A DNA stretch of 64,000 nt from Iamia sp038233075 (GCA_038233075.1 JBBSMQ010000011.1:1-64000); one strand, 5' to 3'. Counted from the first letter of the stretch, positions 35,767 through 44,897 are shown. Program-made: numbers and translations. Notes: generated by a model from the sequence alone, not told the origin.

Positions 35767-37151
35767 TCGCCGCGGCACCCAATGGGGCCGATCCCGACAC
35801 GGGGGATCAGGCCACGGCCGGTGTGCCATCCCCCCCGGGCCTGCCCTTGGTGGCCATCGTCGGTCGCCCCAACGTGGGCAAGTCCACGCTCGTCAACCGG
35901 ATCATCGGCCGCCGCGAGGCCATCGTCGAGGAGCGTCCCGGCGTCACCCGTGACCGCAAGGAGGTCGCCGCCGAGTGGAACGGCCGGGACTTCACGCTGA
36001 TCGACACGGGTGGGTGGCTGGCCCGGGGCACCGAGCTCGACGACAAGGTCAGCCGCCAGAGCGAGCAGGCCATCGCCTCGGCCGACGCCATCGTGCTCGT
36101 GGTCGACGCCACCACCGGCGCGACCGAGGACGACGACCGGGTCGCCCGCGTGCTGCGCGGTGCGACCGCACCGGTGCTGGTGGTCGCCAACAAGGTCGAC
36201 GGCGAGAGCCGGGACCACCTGGTCTGGGACCTGCTCCGGCTCGGTCTGGGTGAGCCCCACGCCGTGAGCGCCCTGCACGGACGGGGTACCGGTGACATGC
36301 TCGATGCTCTCGTGGCCGTCCTGCCCGAGCCCGCGGGCGATCCGGATCCCGATGTCGTCCCGGCGGGGGCCGCTCCCACCGACGGACAGCTGGCGGTGGC
36401 GATCGTGGGTCGCCCCAACGTGGGCAAGTCCACGCTGTTCAACCGCCTCATCGGCGAGGAGCGGGCCGTGGTCCACGATCGGGCGGGCACCACGCGGGAT
36501 TCGGTGGACACGGTGGTGGAGACCGGCGCGGGACCGATCCGGTTCGTCGACACCGCGGGCATGCGCCGTCGGGCCAAGACCAGCGAGGGAGCCGAGTACT
36601 ACTCCCTGGTCCGGGCCCTGCAGTCGGTCGACACCGCAGATGTGGCCTTCCTCGTCATCGACGCCACCGAGGGCATCACCCACCAGGACCAACGCCTGGC
36701 CGAGCGGGTCGACGCCGCCGGTTGCCCGATCGTGGTGCTGCTCAACAAGTGGGAACGCCTCGACGCTGAGGCCCGCCGCCTCGTCACCGAGGACATGACC
36801 CGCCGGATGGCCTTCATCGGCGAGGCACCGGTGCTCCACATCAGCGCCCTGACGGGCAAGGGGGTCGACAAGCTCCTGCCGACCCTGGCCGGCACCATCG
36901 ACCAGTACCGGCGTCGTGTGCCGACCCGCCGGGTGAACGAGGTCATCGGCGCGGCCCAGGCGGCCACGCCGGCGCCCCACGGGGCGCGCGTCCTCTACGC
37001 CACCCAGGGCGCCACCGACCCTCCGACCTTCACGCTGTTCACCAACAAGGATGTGGCGCCCAGCTACCTGCGCTACCTGGAGCGGGCCCTGCGCGAGGCC
37101 TTCGACCTGCACCAGACCGCGGTCAAGCTCCGCGTCCGCCGCCGTAGCTGA
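35718..37151 (+). CDS. der: Ribosome biogenesis GTPase Der (EngA)
   Basis: 477 residues. Two tandem GTPase domains: VAIVGRPNVGKSTLVNRIIG near residue 46 and VAIVGRPNVGKSTLFNRLIG near 228, each with DTGGW / DTAGMR (G3) and NKVD / NKWE (G4) motifs, then the KH-like domain ending FDLHQTAVKLRVRRRS. Acts in 50S assembly. The first 40 residues, MSERSERTRQHG and a Gly/Pro-rich run, are not part of the family and derive from the local repeat. The functional start could lie further in, but no nearby ATG/GTG is better placed. Confidence 0.95.
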   Translation: MSERSERTRQHGPSGGVAAAPNGADPDTGDQATAGVPSPPGLPLVAIVGRPNVGKSTLVNRIIGRREAIVEERPGVTRDRKEVAAEWNGRDFTLIDTGGWLARGTELDDKVSRQSEQAIASADAIVLVVDATTGATEDDDRVARVLRGATAPVLVVANKVDGESRDHLVWDLLRLGLGEPHAVSALHGRGTGDMLDALVAVLPEPAGDPDPDVVPAGAAPTDGQLAVAIVGRPNVGKSTLFNRLIGEERAVVHDRAGTTRDSVDTVVETGAGPIRFVDTAGMRRRAKTSEGAEYYSLVRALQSVDTADVAFLVIDATEGITHQDQRLAERVDAAGCPIVVLLNKWERLDAEARRLVTEDMTRRMAFIGEAPVLHISALTGKGVDKLLPTLAGTIDQYRRRVPTRRVNEVIGAAQAATPAPHGARVLYATQGATDPPTFTLFTNKDVAPSYLRYLERALREAFDLHQTAVKLRVRRRS

Positions 37152-37179
37152 CCGCCCCGTCGCATGACGTGGGCGTGGG

Positions 37180-37947
37180 TCAGAACCACTCGCCGCGGGA
37201 CTCGAGCACGCCTCTCAGGATGTCGCTGCGGTCCGTCATGAGCCCGTCGACGCCCATGTCCAGCAACTCGCGCATCTCCTCGGCGTCGTCGATGGTCCAC
37301 ACGTGGACCTGGAGGTCCATGGCGTGGGCGGTGTGCACGAAGCGGGGTGTCACCAGCCGGACCCCCTTGACGTGGGTCGGGACCTGCACGCACCCTCCCT
37401 CGGGCTGGCCGGTGGGGAGGTGGTAGCCGGCGACGGTGACCCGGGCGGTGGCCCGGGGGCCGAGCGAGGTGCACAGGTCGGGGCCGAGCCGGGTCCGCAG
37501 GGTGGCCAGGCGGGCATCGGAGAAGGAGCCGCAGCACACCCGACCGACCGCGTCGGCGTGCTCGAGCACGTCGGCGAGGGGTTCGACCACCCGATCCGCC
37601 TTGGGGTCGATGTTGACCCGGAGCTCGGGCCACCGCTCCAGCAGCTCGTCGAGGCGGGGGACGGGGTCGCCACCGGCTCCGACCCGAGCCTGGCGGACCT
37701 CGGACCAGGGCAGGTCTGCGAGGGCGCCGTCCATGTCGGCGACGCGGTCGAGGTGGTCGTCGTGGAAGGCCACGACCACGCCGTCGGCCGTCAGGTGCAC
37801 GTCGGTCTCGACGTAGCGGTAGCCGAGGTCCACCGCGGCGGCGAAGGCGGCCATGGTGTTCTCGCCCGGGCCGTCGGGGCCGTGGGCGCCGCGGTGGGCG
37901 AAGGCAAGGGAACCGGGGTGGTCGAGGAACGGCCACGCGCTGCCCAC
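37180..37947 (-). CDS. Glycerophosphodiester phosphodiesterase
   Basis: 255 residues. LAFAHRGAHGPDGPGENTMA (residues 12-31) with the catalytic His and Glu, VETDVHLTADGVVVAFHDDH with the second metal Glu-Asp and His, and a C-terminal VHVWTIDDAEEMRELLDMGV followed by VDGLMTDRSD are the GDPD pattern. Hydrolyses glycerophosphodiesters to glycerol 3-phosphate and an alcohol. No signal peptide, so cytoplasmic. GTG at 37947 with TAGTGT (37956-37961, minus strand) 8 nt upstream. Confidence 0.92.
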   Translation of the reverse strand: MGSAWPFLDHPGSLAFAHRGAHGPDGPGENTMAAFAAAVDLGYRYVETDVHLTADGVVVAFHDDHLDRVADMDGALADLPWSEVRQARVGAGGDPVPRLDELLERWPELRVNIDPKADRVVEPLADVLEHADAVGRVCCGSFSDARLATLRTRLGPDLCTSLGPRATARVTVAGYHLPTGQPEGGCVQVPTHVKGVRLVTPRFVHTAHAMDLQVHVWTIDDAEEMRELLDMGVDGLMTDRSDILRGVLESRGEWF

Positions 37948-38034
37948 GACCGACGACACTAACCGCCGATCGGTCGGTCCGAGTCGGTCCCGGTCGGCGC
38001 AGCGGCACCGTCCAGGGGGCAGACTCGACGGGCC

Positions 38035-38877
38035 GTGCCCGCCGACCACCCCCCGCCCCTCGACCCGTCGCACCCGTCGGATCTCACTGCTCGCTTCGCG
38101 GCGGTGATGCGGCGACCGGGCGTCGCCGGCGGGTTGGACGAGGCGTGCACCCTGGTCGCCGCGCACTTCACCGTGGGCACGGACGGCGACGGGACCGACC
38201 TCACCGCGGTGCGGACCGGGCTGGACGAGCTGGCCGTCGGGATCCCGACCCGGACCGTCGCCGGCGTCGTCGACCACCTGGGTGGGCTGGGTCTGGGTGG
38301 CGGTCCGTCCGACTACGCCACCCCGACCAGCTCGATGCTGCCGGCGGTGGTACGACGCCGACGGGGTCTGCCCATCCTCCTCGCCGTGGTCACCGTCGAG
38401 GTCGCCCGTCGCGTGGGGGTGCCCGCCGCCGTGGTTGGCATGCCCGGCCACGTGCTCGTCTCGGCCGCCGACGGCACCGGGGTGCTGGCTGACCCCTTCC
38501 ACCGCCGACGCCTCCTGTCCGCCGACGAGGCCCGGCAGCTGTTCGTCCGGCTCCACGGCTCCGCCGCCCACTGGGATCCCTCCTACCTGGCCCCGGTGGA
38601 CGAGGCGCAGGTGATGGCCCGCATCCTGGCCAACCTGGCCAACCGCTACCGGGCCGACCGCCAACACCGCCGGGAGGCGGTGGCCCTCGGTCTGCGGAGC
38701 CTCGTGCCCGGGGTGGGGGAGGGGGAGCAAGCCGTCCTGGCCTCGGCTCTGGCCCGCAGCGGTGCCTTCGACCGGGCTGCGGTGACCATGGAGGACCTGG
38801 CCGACGCCGGCGGGGCCGGGTCCGATCCGGACGACCTGCGCAACCGGGCCACCCGGTGGCGCGCCCGCCTCAACTGA
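38035..38877 (+). CDS. SirB1/transglutaminase-like family protein
   Basis: 280 residues. TSSMLPAVVRRRRGLPILLA, VVTVEVARRVGVPAAVVGMP followed by GHVLVSA, and ADPFHRRRLLSADEA follow the Transglut_core2 (SirB1) pattern: L-x-x-V-L-x-x-R-x-G-x-P-I-x-L, then GxPxxxVGxPGHF and DPF. A C-terminal helical TPR-like part (ANLANRYRADRQHRREAVAL) is usual too. The catalytic Cys of true transglutaminases is not evident. Function unknown. GTG start with CAGACT (38020-38025) 9 nt before. Confidence 0.78.
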   Translation: MPADHPPPLDPSHPSDLTARFAAVMRRPGVAGGLDEACTLVAAHFTVGTDGDGTDLTAVRTGLDELAVGIPTRTVAGVVDHLGGLGLGGGPSDYATPTSSMLPAVVRRRRGLPILLAVVTVEVARRVGVPAAVVGMPGHVLVSAADGTGVLADPFHRRRLLSADEARQLFVRLHGSAAHWDPSYLAPVDEAQVMARILANLANRYRADRQHRREAVALGLRSLVPGVGEGEQAVLASALARSGAFDRAAVTMEDLADAGGAGSDPDDLRNRATRWRARLN

Positions 38878-38914
38878 CCGACGGGCGGTCGTCGGGCGCC
38901 AACGCGGGGGCCGC

Positions 38915-38939
38915 ACTTGACCGTCCGGTCAAGTAACCT
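38915..38939 (+). promoter_or_regulatory. Palindromic operator overlapping a leaderless promoter
   Basis: ACTTGACCGTCCGGTCAAGT (38915-38934) has two perfect 9-bp arms around TC. Its last T is the first base of TAACCT (38934-38939), the -10 box 6 nt before the acyl-CoA dehydrogenase ATG. A dimeric repressor bound here would block RNA polymerase. TetR-type regulators of fatty-acid and acyl-CoA genes often bind sites of this form; no regulator gene lies next to it. Confidence 0.75.
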
Positions 38940-38945
38940 AGAGCG

Positions 38946-40160
38946 ATGACCGACGTCGCCACCCGACCCTCTGACACCGCCCGCGACCCCGACGAGGACA
39001 GGGTGAGGTCGACAGCCGAGGCGCTGCTGGCCGACCACCCCCCGGCGACCACCGACCCCACCGAGTTCCTCGGCGCCCAGTTCGACGCCGGGCTGGCATG
39101 GGTCCACTTCGACGAGGGTCACGGGGGTCTCGGCCTGCGGCCCAAGCTCCAGAAGGTGGTCCAGGAAGCGCTGCGGGGCACCGGGGCCCCCAACCCCGTC
39201 GGGCGCAACCCCATCGGCCATGGCATGGGCGCTCCCACCGTCTACACCCACGGCTCCGAGGCCCAGTGCGACCGCTACCTGCGGCCCCTCTTCACCGGTG
39301 AGGAGGTCTGGTGCCAGATGTTCAGCGAGCCCGGCGCCGGCAGTGATGTCGCCAGCCTGTCGACCAGGGCCGTGCGCGACGGCGACGAGTGGGTCGTCAA
39401 CGGCCAGAAGGTGTGGACCACCGTGGCCCACCTCTCCCGGTGGGGGATGCTGGTGGCCCGCACCGACCCTGATCAGCCCAAGCACAAGGGCTTGACCTAC
39501 TTCGTGGTCGACATGCAGGCTCCCGGCGTCGAGGTCCGCCCGCTCTACCAGATCACCGGCGAGGCCGAGTTCAACGAGGTCTACTTCACCGACGTCCGCA
39601 TCCCCGACGCCGAGCGCCTGGGCGAGGTCGGTGAGGGGTGGCGGGTGTCGATCACCACCCTCATGAACGAGAGGGTGTCGATCGGTGGGGGCATCCCCGC
39701 GCCGGGAACAGGGGTGATCGCCCTCGCGGTCAAGGCCTGGCGCGAGGCCGGGCGCCCCGATGGCGCAGCCAAGGACGAGCTGGTGCGCCTCTGGACCCGG
39801 GCCGAGGTCCTGCGCCTCACCAACTGGCGAGCCTCACAGATGCGGGCCGTCGGGGTCCCCGGTCCCGAGGGGTCGATCGGCAAGTCGGCCGGTGCAGAGC
39901 TCAACCAGGCCATCACCGCGTACGCCGTCACCGTCTCGGGCGCGGAGGGCATGCTCCTCCCCAGCGGGTATCCGATGGCCCGACCCACGATGGCCATGGA
40001 CGTGTCCTCTGCGCAGAAGGCCTTCCTGCGCTGCCGGGCCAACACCATCGAGGGCGGCACGACGGAGATCATGAAGAACATCCTGGGTGAGCGCGTCCTC
40101 GGCCTGCCCGGAGACGTGCGGGTCGACAAGGACGCGCCCTGGAGGGATGTCCCCCGCTAG
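38946..40160 (+). CDS. Acyl-CoA dehydrogenase
   Basis: 404 residues. CQMFSEPGAGSDVASLSTRA and WVVNGQKVWTTVAHLSRWGM are the FAD-binding signature blocks, and FLRCRANTIEGGTTEIMKNI holds the C-terminal signature with the FAD/CoA-contacting loop and a likely catalytic Glu in IEGGT. Probably oxidises an acyl-CoA, passing electrons to ETF; substrate unknown. ATG at 38946, 6 nt after the -10 box. Alone in its transcription unit, under the palindromic operator. Confidence 0.93.
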   Translation: MTDVATRPSDTARDPDEDRVRSTAEALLADHPPATTDPTEFLGAQFDAGLAWVHFDEGHGGLGLRPKLQKVVQEALRGTGAPNPVGRNPIGHGMGAPTVYTHGSEAQCDRYLRPLFTGEEVWCQMFSEPGAGSDVASLSTRAVRDGDEWVVNGQKVWTTVAHLSRWGMLVARTDPDQPKHKGLTYFVVDMQAPGVEVRPLYQITGEAEFNEVYFTDVRIPDAERLGEVGEGWRVSITTLMNERVSIGGGIPAPGTGVIALAVKAWREAGRPDGAAKDELVRLWTRAEVLRLTNWRASQMRAVGVPGPEGSIGKSAGAELNQAITAYAVTVSGAEGMLLPSGYPMARPTMAMDVSSAQKAFLRCRANTIEGGTTEIMKNILGERVLGLPGDVRVDKDAPWRDVPR

Positions 40161-40267
40161 CGGACGGCGCTGATGGCGAGTGGGTCCCCGATCCTCGCCC
40201 CGTCGTCGCGCCTCGTCTGGGACACACGGAGAGCGCCGGAGCAACACGCTGAGTGGGATTGAGTCGT

Positions 40268-40286
40268 TCGACCCATGCAGGGTCGA
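40268..40286. promoter_or_regulatory. Short inverted repeat upstream of the Flp pilin gene
   Basis: TCGACCC / GGGTCGA with a 5-nt loop, in the 212-bp gap before the pilin gene. It could be a regulator site or a leader hairpin. No clear -35/-10 pair is seen in this gap. Confidence 0.45.
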
Positions 40287-40372
40287 GCGGGGGCACCGAT
40301 GGAGTAGGGACACCAACGTCAGCGCCCCCCGGACCCTCGGGGTGGGCACCCAACACACAGGAGAACACCCCG

Positions 40373-40564
40373 ATGCTCAGCAACCAGTGGGACTTCATCA
40401 CCAGCTACGTCCGGGCTCGCTTCGGCGACACCGAGAAGGGCGCCTCCCTCGTGGAGTACGCGCTGCTCGTGGCCCTGATCGCCGTCGTCTGCATCGCCGC
40501 CATCACCTTCCTCGGCGGCCAGTCCGAGAAGAAGTTCAACAGCGTGGGCTCTTCGCTCAAGTAG
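40373..40564 (+). CDS. Flp/Fap-type (type IVb) pilin
   Basis: 63 residues. EKGASLVEYALLVALIAVVC matches the Flp prepilin site: peptidase cuts after the Gly, leaving Glu at +5 and Tyr at +6, then a hydrophobic helix that packs the pilus core. ATG start with AGGAG at 40359-40363. A strong terminator follows. No tad assembly genes (TadV peptidase, CpaF/TadA ATPase, TadB/C) are in the window, so the pilin relies on a system elsewhere. Confidence 0.93.
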   Translation: MLSNQWDFITSYVRARFGDTEKGASLVEYALLVALIAVVCIAAITFLGGQSEKKFNSVGSSLK

Positions 40565-40588
40565 TCCTGATCCGCTTCAGGATCCCTC

Positions 40589-40618
40589 GGAGGGGGCGGG
40601 CTACGGCCCGCCCCCTCC
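40589..40618 (+). terminator. Strong terminator after the pilin gene
   Basis: GGAGGGGGCGGGC / GCCCGCCCCCTCC, a perfect 13-bp G+C stem with a TACG tetraloop. It ends 28 bp before the next ATG. It would isolate the highly expressed pilin mRNA and protect its 3' end. Confidence 0.9.
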
Positions 40619-40646
40619 GCCGCGTCCGGGTGCCAGACTGCGCCAA

Positions 40647-41096
40647 ATGAACGACCAGCCCATCTCCCTCAGCCCGTCGGGTCCGCCCGAGACGATCCTC
40701 GAGCCCGAGCCGGCGGCGTTGCTCGACGCCCTGGCTGCGGCCCTGGAGGGCCCGGAGGCAGAACGGCGCGTGGCGGTGTCGGCCCTCGTCGCCGCCCACC
40801 CGCAGTTCCTCGATGGGTGGGCCCGCCTGGGCCAGCTGGCCCGCGACGAGGTCGAGGCCTACGCCGCGTTCCGCGTCGGCTACCACCGCGGCCTCGATCG
40901 ATTGCGCCAGAGCGGCTGGCGAGGGACCGGCTACGTGCGCTGGCAGTACGAGCCCAACCGGGGCTTCCTGCGAGCGCTGCACGGCCTGGAGCGGGCCGCC
41001 GCCGCCATCGGCGAGGTCGACGAGGAGGCCCGCTGTGCCCAGTTCCTGTCCCAGCTCGACCCCGACTGGCCCGCTTCGTCCTCACTCGCTCGCTGA
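40647..41096 (+). CDS. DUF3151 family protein
   Basis: 149 residues. AAHPQFLDGWARLGQLARDE, AYAAFRVGYHRGLDRLRQSG and the block YEPNRGFLRALHGLERAAAA with QFLSQLDPDWP are the DUF3151 signature, an actinobacterial family of unknown function with TPR-like helices. CAGACT (40634-40639) is 7 nt before the ATG. The 3' end (41075-41098) resembles the first part of the 47-bp repeat and encodes the last residues ASSSLAR. Confidence 0.87.
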   Translation: MNDQPISLSPSGPPETILEPEPAALLDALAAALEGPEAERRVAVSALVAAHPQFLDGWARLGQLARDEVEAYAAFRVGYHRGLDRLRQSGWRGTGYVRWQYEPNRGFLRALHGLERAAAAIGEVDEEARCAQFLSQLDPDWPASSSLAR

Positions 41097-41105
41097 CGAG
41101 GAAGC

Positions 41106-42554
41106 TCACTCGGAGAAGAACACCGTCCGGGTCTCGGAGTAGGTGTCCATGGCGGCGAGGCCCAGCTCCCGGCCCAGACCGGAGCGCTTCATCCCGCCGA
41201 AGGGGGTTTCGACCCGCACCGACGAGTGCGAGTTGACCGAGAGGGACCCGGTGCGCAACCGACGCGCCACCCGGATGGCCCGGGTCGCGGAGCCGGTCCA
41301 CAGCGAACCGCTCAGCCCGTAGTCGCTGTCGTGGGCGATGCCGATGGCCTCGTCCTCGTCATCGAAGGGGATCACGGCGGCCACAGGGCCGAAGATCTCC
41401 TCCCGGCACACCCTCATGGAGTTCGACGCGTCGGCCAGGACCGCGGGGGAGAGGTAGAACCCGGGTCGGTCCGACATCTCGCCGCCGCACACCAGACGAG
41501 TGCCTTCCTCGGCACCGAGGGAGAGGTAGTCGAGAGAGGTCTGGCGCTGGCCGGCTGAGATCATGGGCCCCACCTCGGTGGTCTCATCCAGAGGCTCGCC
41601 CACCACCATGGCCTCGGTGGCCGTGGCGAAGGCGTCGACGAAGGTGTCGTACGCGGACCGCTCCACCAGGATGCGACTGCGGGCACAGCAGTCCTGGCCT
41701 GCGTTGGCGAACACCGACGGCGGGGAGGCCGCCGCGGCGCTCTCGACGTCGGCGTCGGCGAACACGATCGATGCCGACTTGCCCCCGAGCTCCAGGCTCA
41801 CCCGGGTGATGGTGTCCGAACCCTGTCGCAGGATGTGGGCACCGGTCGCGGTCTCGCCGGTGAAGCCCACCTTGGCCACTCGGGGATCGCCCACCAGGAG
41901 GTCGCCGAGGACGGCGCCCGGCCCGGCGAGCACGTGCACCGCCTCGGGGGCCACACCCGCGTCCACGAGTACGTCGCCGAGGGCGAGGGCGGTGAGCGGC
42001 GTGAGCGACGCGGGCTTGAGGATGATGGGGTTGCCGCAGGCCAGGGCCGGGGCGACCTTCCAGCTGGCGATGAGCAGCGGGAAGTTCCAGGGGACGATCA
42101 GGGCGCAGACGCCGACCGGATCCCGGAGGGTGACGGCCAGCCCCGGGTCCATGACCGGGATGGTGGTGCCCAGGTGCTTGTTGGCGGCACCGGCGTAGTA
42201 CTCGAAGGTGCGGGCCGCGGCCTCGACCTCCCACCGGGCGTCGCCGATGGGGTGGCCCGCGCCCCATGCCTCCAGCTCGGCCAGGTCCTCGGCCCGCTCC
42301 CGGAGCAGGTCGGCCACCCGGCCCAGCACCCGCCCCCGCACGGTGGCGCTGGTGGCGGGCCATGCGCCCCGACCGTCGTCGAAGGCCGCGTGGGCGGCGG
42401 CGACGGCGTCCTCGACGTCGGCCGGGCCCGCCTGGGCGACGTGGGCGTAGGGCGCCCCGGTGGCCGGGGCCAGCACCAGGGCGGTGGCCCCGTCGCGGGC
42501 GGGCCGGCGCTCGCCGGAGACGACCAGCAGATCGGAGCGGAGGTCGGTGGACAT
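41106..42554 (-). CDS. Aldehyde dehydrogenase (gamma-glutamyl-aminobutyraldehyde dehydrogenase-like)
   Basis: 482 residues. NAD(P)-dependent ALDH: VPWNFPLLIASWKVAPALAC, VGFTGETATGAHIL, the catalytic Glu in SLELGGKSASIVFADAD, and the Cys in NAGQDCCARSRILV near residue 283. Context (glutamine synthetase-like and C26 hydrolase genes across the divergent promoter) suggests a PuuC-like role, oxidising an aminoaldehyde made from an amine. ATG with GAGGAG ribosome site upstream. Divergent from the SDR across 134 bp. Confidence 0.92.
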   Translation of the reverse strand: MSTDLRSDLLVVSGERRPARDGATALVLAPATGAPYAHVAQAGPADVEDAVAAAHAAFDDGRGAWPATSATVRGRVLGRVADLLRERAEDLAELEAWGAGHPIGDARWEVEAAARTFEYYAGAANKHLGTTIPVMDPGLAVTLRDPVGVCALIVPWNFPLLIASWKVAPALACGNPIILKPASLTPLTALALGDVLVDAGVAPEAVHVLAGPGAVLGDLLVGDPRVAKVGFTGETATGAHILRQGSDTITRVSLELGGKSASIVFADADVESAAAASPPSVFANAGQDCCARSRILVERSAYDTFVDAFATATEAMVVGEPLDETTEVGPMISAGQRQTSLDYLSLGAEEGTRLVCGGEMSDRPGFYLSPAVLADASNSMRVCREEIFGPVAAVIPFDDEDEAIGIAHDSDYGLSGSLWTGSATRAIRVARRLRTGSLSVNSHSSVRVETPFGGMKRSGLGRELGLAAMDTYSETRTVFFSE

Positions 42555-42688
42555 GGTGCTCCTCGGGGTTCCGGGGCGGATGGGTCCCCAGGCCGTCCGA
42601 CGGGTCGTGTCCGGGGCCTGTGGCGGGACGCGGCATCATACGACCCGACCCCGGTCGACCGGCCGGGGCAGGCGACGAGGGAGCACCG

Positions 42689-43513
42689 ATGGGCCGGTTG
42701 GAGGGGAAGGTCGCCCTCATCACGGGAGCCGGCGGCGGCATGGGGCGGGTCGCGGTCGAGATGTTCGCGTCCGAGGGGGCGAAGGTGGCGGCCATGGACG
42801 TGTTCGGCTGCGAGGAGGTCGTCGACCGGGTGGTCACGGCCGGGGGCCAGGCCACGTCACTGGTCGCCGACGTGACCGACTCCGCGGCCATCGACGCCGC
42901 CGTCGCCGCCACCGTCGAGGCCTTCGGACGTCTCGACGTCCTCTACAACAACGCGGGGGTGAGCCTGGGCGACGACGACGGCACCACCACCACGCCCGAG
43001 GCCACGTGGGAGACCACCATGGCGGTCAACGTCACCGGCATGTGGCACTGCTGCCGGGCCGTGGTCCCGGTGCTGCTCGAGTCCGGCGGCGGGTCGATCA
43101 TCAATGTGGCCAGCTTCGTGGCCCACCTCGGGGCGGCGACCCCGCAGCTGGCCTACACCACCTCCAAGGGCGCGGTCCTGGCCATGACCCGGGAGATGGC
43201 GGTGCTCCACGCTCGCGACGGCATCCGGGTCAACGCCCTGTGCCCGGGCCCGGTGCTGACGCCTCTGCTGGCGCAGTACCTGGCCGACGACGAGCAACGC
43301 CAGCGCCGACTGGTGCACATCCCCATGGGGCGCTTCGGCACCGCCGCCGAGATGGTGCAGGGCGCCGTGTTCCTGGCCTCGGACGAGTCGTCGTTCATGA
43401 CCGGCCAGTCGCTGCTGATCGACGGGGGCATCACCGCCGCCTACACCACACCCGAGGGCCCTGCTCCGCAGCTGGCGCCGCCGCCGGTCGACCCCACCCC
43501 CGCGTCCGAGTGA
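42689..43513 (+). CDS. Short-chain dehydrogenase/reductase
   Basis: 274 residues. VALITGAGGGMGRVAVEMFA (TGxxxGxG NAD(P) loop), LDVLYNNAGVSLG (NNAG), IINVASF with the Ser position, and LAYTTSKGAVL with the YxxxK pair are present. In IINVASFVAHLG the serine is kept. Classical SDR; substrate unknown. ATG with GAGGGAG ribosome site. It begins the operon SDR, GS-like, C26 hydrolase, with a 7-bp gap to the next gene. Confidence 0.92.
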   Translation: MGRLEGKVALITGAGGGMGRVAVEMFASEGAKVAAMDVFGCEEVVDRVVTAGGQATSLVADVTDSAAIDAAVAATVEAFGRLDVLYNNAGVSLGDDDGTTTTPEATWETTMAVNVTGMWHCCRAVVPVLLESGGGSIINVASFVAHLGAATPQLAYTTSKGAVLAMTREMAVLHARDGIRVNALCPGPVLTPLLAQYLADDEQRQRRLVHIPMGRFGTAAEMVQGAVFLASDESSFMTGQSLLIDGGITAAYTTPEGPAPQLAPPPVDPTPASE

Positions 43514-43520
43514 GAGGCTG

Positions 43521-44897
43521 ATGTCTGTGCCCGTGATCCTCCAACCCTCCGACCTGCGCGAGCTCATCGTGAGCGGTGAGGTCGACACCGTGCTCGTCTG
43601 CTTCCCCGACATGCAGGGGCGCCTCATGGGCAAGCGGGTCATGGGCCGCTACTTCTGGGACAACGTGCTGGAGGGCACCATCGAGGCATGCGACTACCTC
43701 CTGGCCGTCGACGTCGACATGGAGCCGCTCCCCGGGTACCGCTTCGCCAGCTGGGAGACGGGCTACGGCGACATGTCCGCGGTCCCCGACCTCTCCACCC
43801 TTCGCCTGGTGCCGTGGATCCCGCGCACCGCGTTGGTGCTCTGCGACCTGGTGATCGAGGGCGGGACCGAGCCGATCGAGGTCTCGCCCCGTCAGGTGCT
43901 GCGTCGTCAGCTGGCCCGGGCCGCCGAGCGGGGGCTGACGGTGAACATCGGCGCCGAGCTCGAGTTCTTCCTCTTCCGCGACACCTACGAGGAGGCCCGG
44001 GCCAAGGGCTACAAGGGCCTCACGCCGCACTCGGACTGGATCGAGGACTACCACATCCTCCAGACGACCCGCGACGAGTACCTGATCCGCCAGATCCGCA
44101 ACGGCATGGAGGCGGCCGGCGTGCCGGTGGAGTTCTCCAAGGGCGAGGCCGGTCATGGCCAGCACGAGATCAACCTCGTCTACGCCGAGGCCCTGGAGAT
44201 GGCCGACCGCCACGTGATCTACAAGAACGGGGCCAAGGAGATCGCCGCGGCCAACGACCGCTCGCTGACCTTCATGGCCAAGTGGTCCATGGACGACGTG
44301 GGCTCGTCCTGTCACATCCACTCCTCGGTGTGGGCCGACGGCGGGACCACCTCGCTGGCCACCACCGACGGCGACCCGACGGCCCTCTCGCCGACCGTGC
44401 GGCACTGGCTGGGCGGCATCCAGGCCGCCTCGCGGGAGCTGACCTGGCTGTTCGCGCCCACGGTCAACTCCTACAAGCGCTACCAGCCCGACTCGTGGGC
44501 CCCCACCGCCATCGCCTGGGGCGACGACAACCGCACCTGCGGCCTCCGGGTGGTGGGCCACGGGGCCCACCGCCGGGTGGAGTCGCGCATCCCCGGTGCC
44601 GACGTGAACCCCTACCTGGCCTATGCCGGCGTCGTCGCCGCCGGCCTCCACGGCCTCGAGAACGAGATCGACCCCGGCCCGGCCTTCGAGGGCAACGCCT
44701 ACGAGGCCACCGACGTGGAGCGCATCCCCTCGACCCTGGTCGAGGCAGTCGAGCTGCTGGAGTCCTCCGAGGTGGCCCGGTCCGCCTTCGGCGACGACGT
44801 CCACCACCACCTGTGCAACACGGCCCGTCAGGAGTGGCGGGCGGCCAACCGCACCGTCACCGACTGGGAGCTGCTCCGCGGCTTCGAGCGCCTGTGA
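43521..44897 (+). CDS. Glutamine synthetase-like gamma-glutamyl-amine ligase (GlnA3/PuuA type)
   Basis: 458 residues. The catalytic domain has GAELEFFLFRDTYEE, GEAGHGQHEINLVYAEALEM, SSCHIHSSVWADGG, APTVNSYKRYQPDSWAPTA and RVESRIPGADVNPYLAYAG. The N-terminal FPDMQGRLMGKRV replaces the usual GS start, which is the mark of the PuuA/GlnA3/GlnA4 group that joins glutamate to putrescine, other polyamines or ethanolamine. True assimilatory GS is therefore unlikely. The next gene overlaps by 4 nt (GTGA) and is a gamma-glutamyl hydrolase, supporting amine breakdown. Confidence 0.88.
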   Translation: MSVPVILQPSDLRELIVSGEVDTVLVCFPDMQGRLMGKRVMGRYFWDNVLEGTIEACDYLLAVDVDMEPLPGYRFASWETGYGDMSAVPDLSTLRLVPWIPRTALVLCDLVIEGGTEPIEVSPRQVLRRQLARAAERGLTVNIGAELEFFLFRDTYEEARAKGYKGLTPHSDWIEDYHILQTTRDEYLIRQIRNGMEAAGVPVEFSKGEAGHGQHEINLVYAEALEMADRHVIYKNGAKEIAAANDRSLTFMAKWSMDDVGSSCHIHSSVWADGGTTSLATTDGDPTALSPTVRHWLGGIQAASRELTWLFAPTVNSYKRYQPDSWAPTAIAWGDDNRTCGLRVVGHGAHRRVESRIPGADVNPYLAYAGVVAAGLHGLENEIDPGPAFEGNAYEATDVERIPSTLVEAVELLESSEVARSAFGDDVHHHLCNTARQEWRAANRTVTDWELLRGFERL

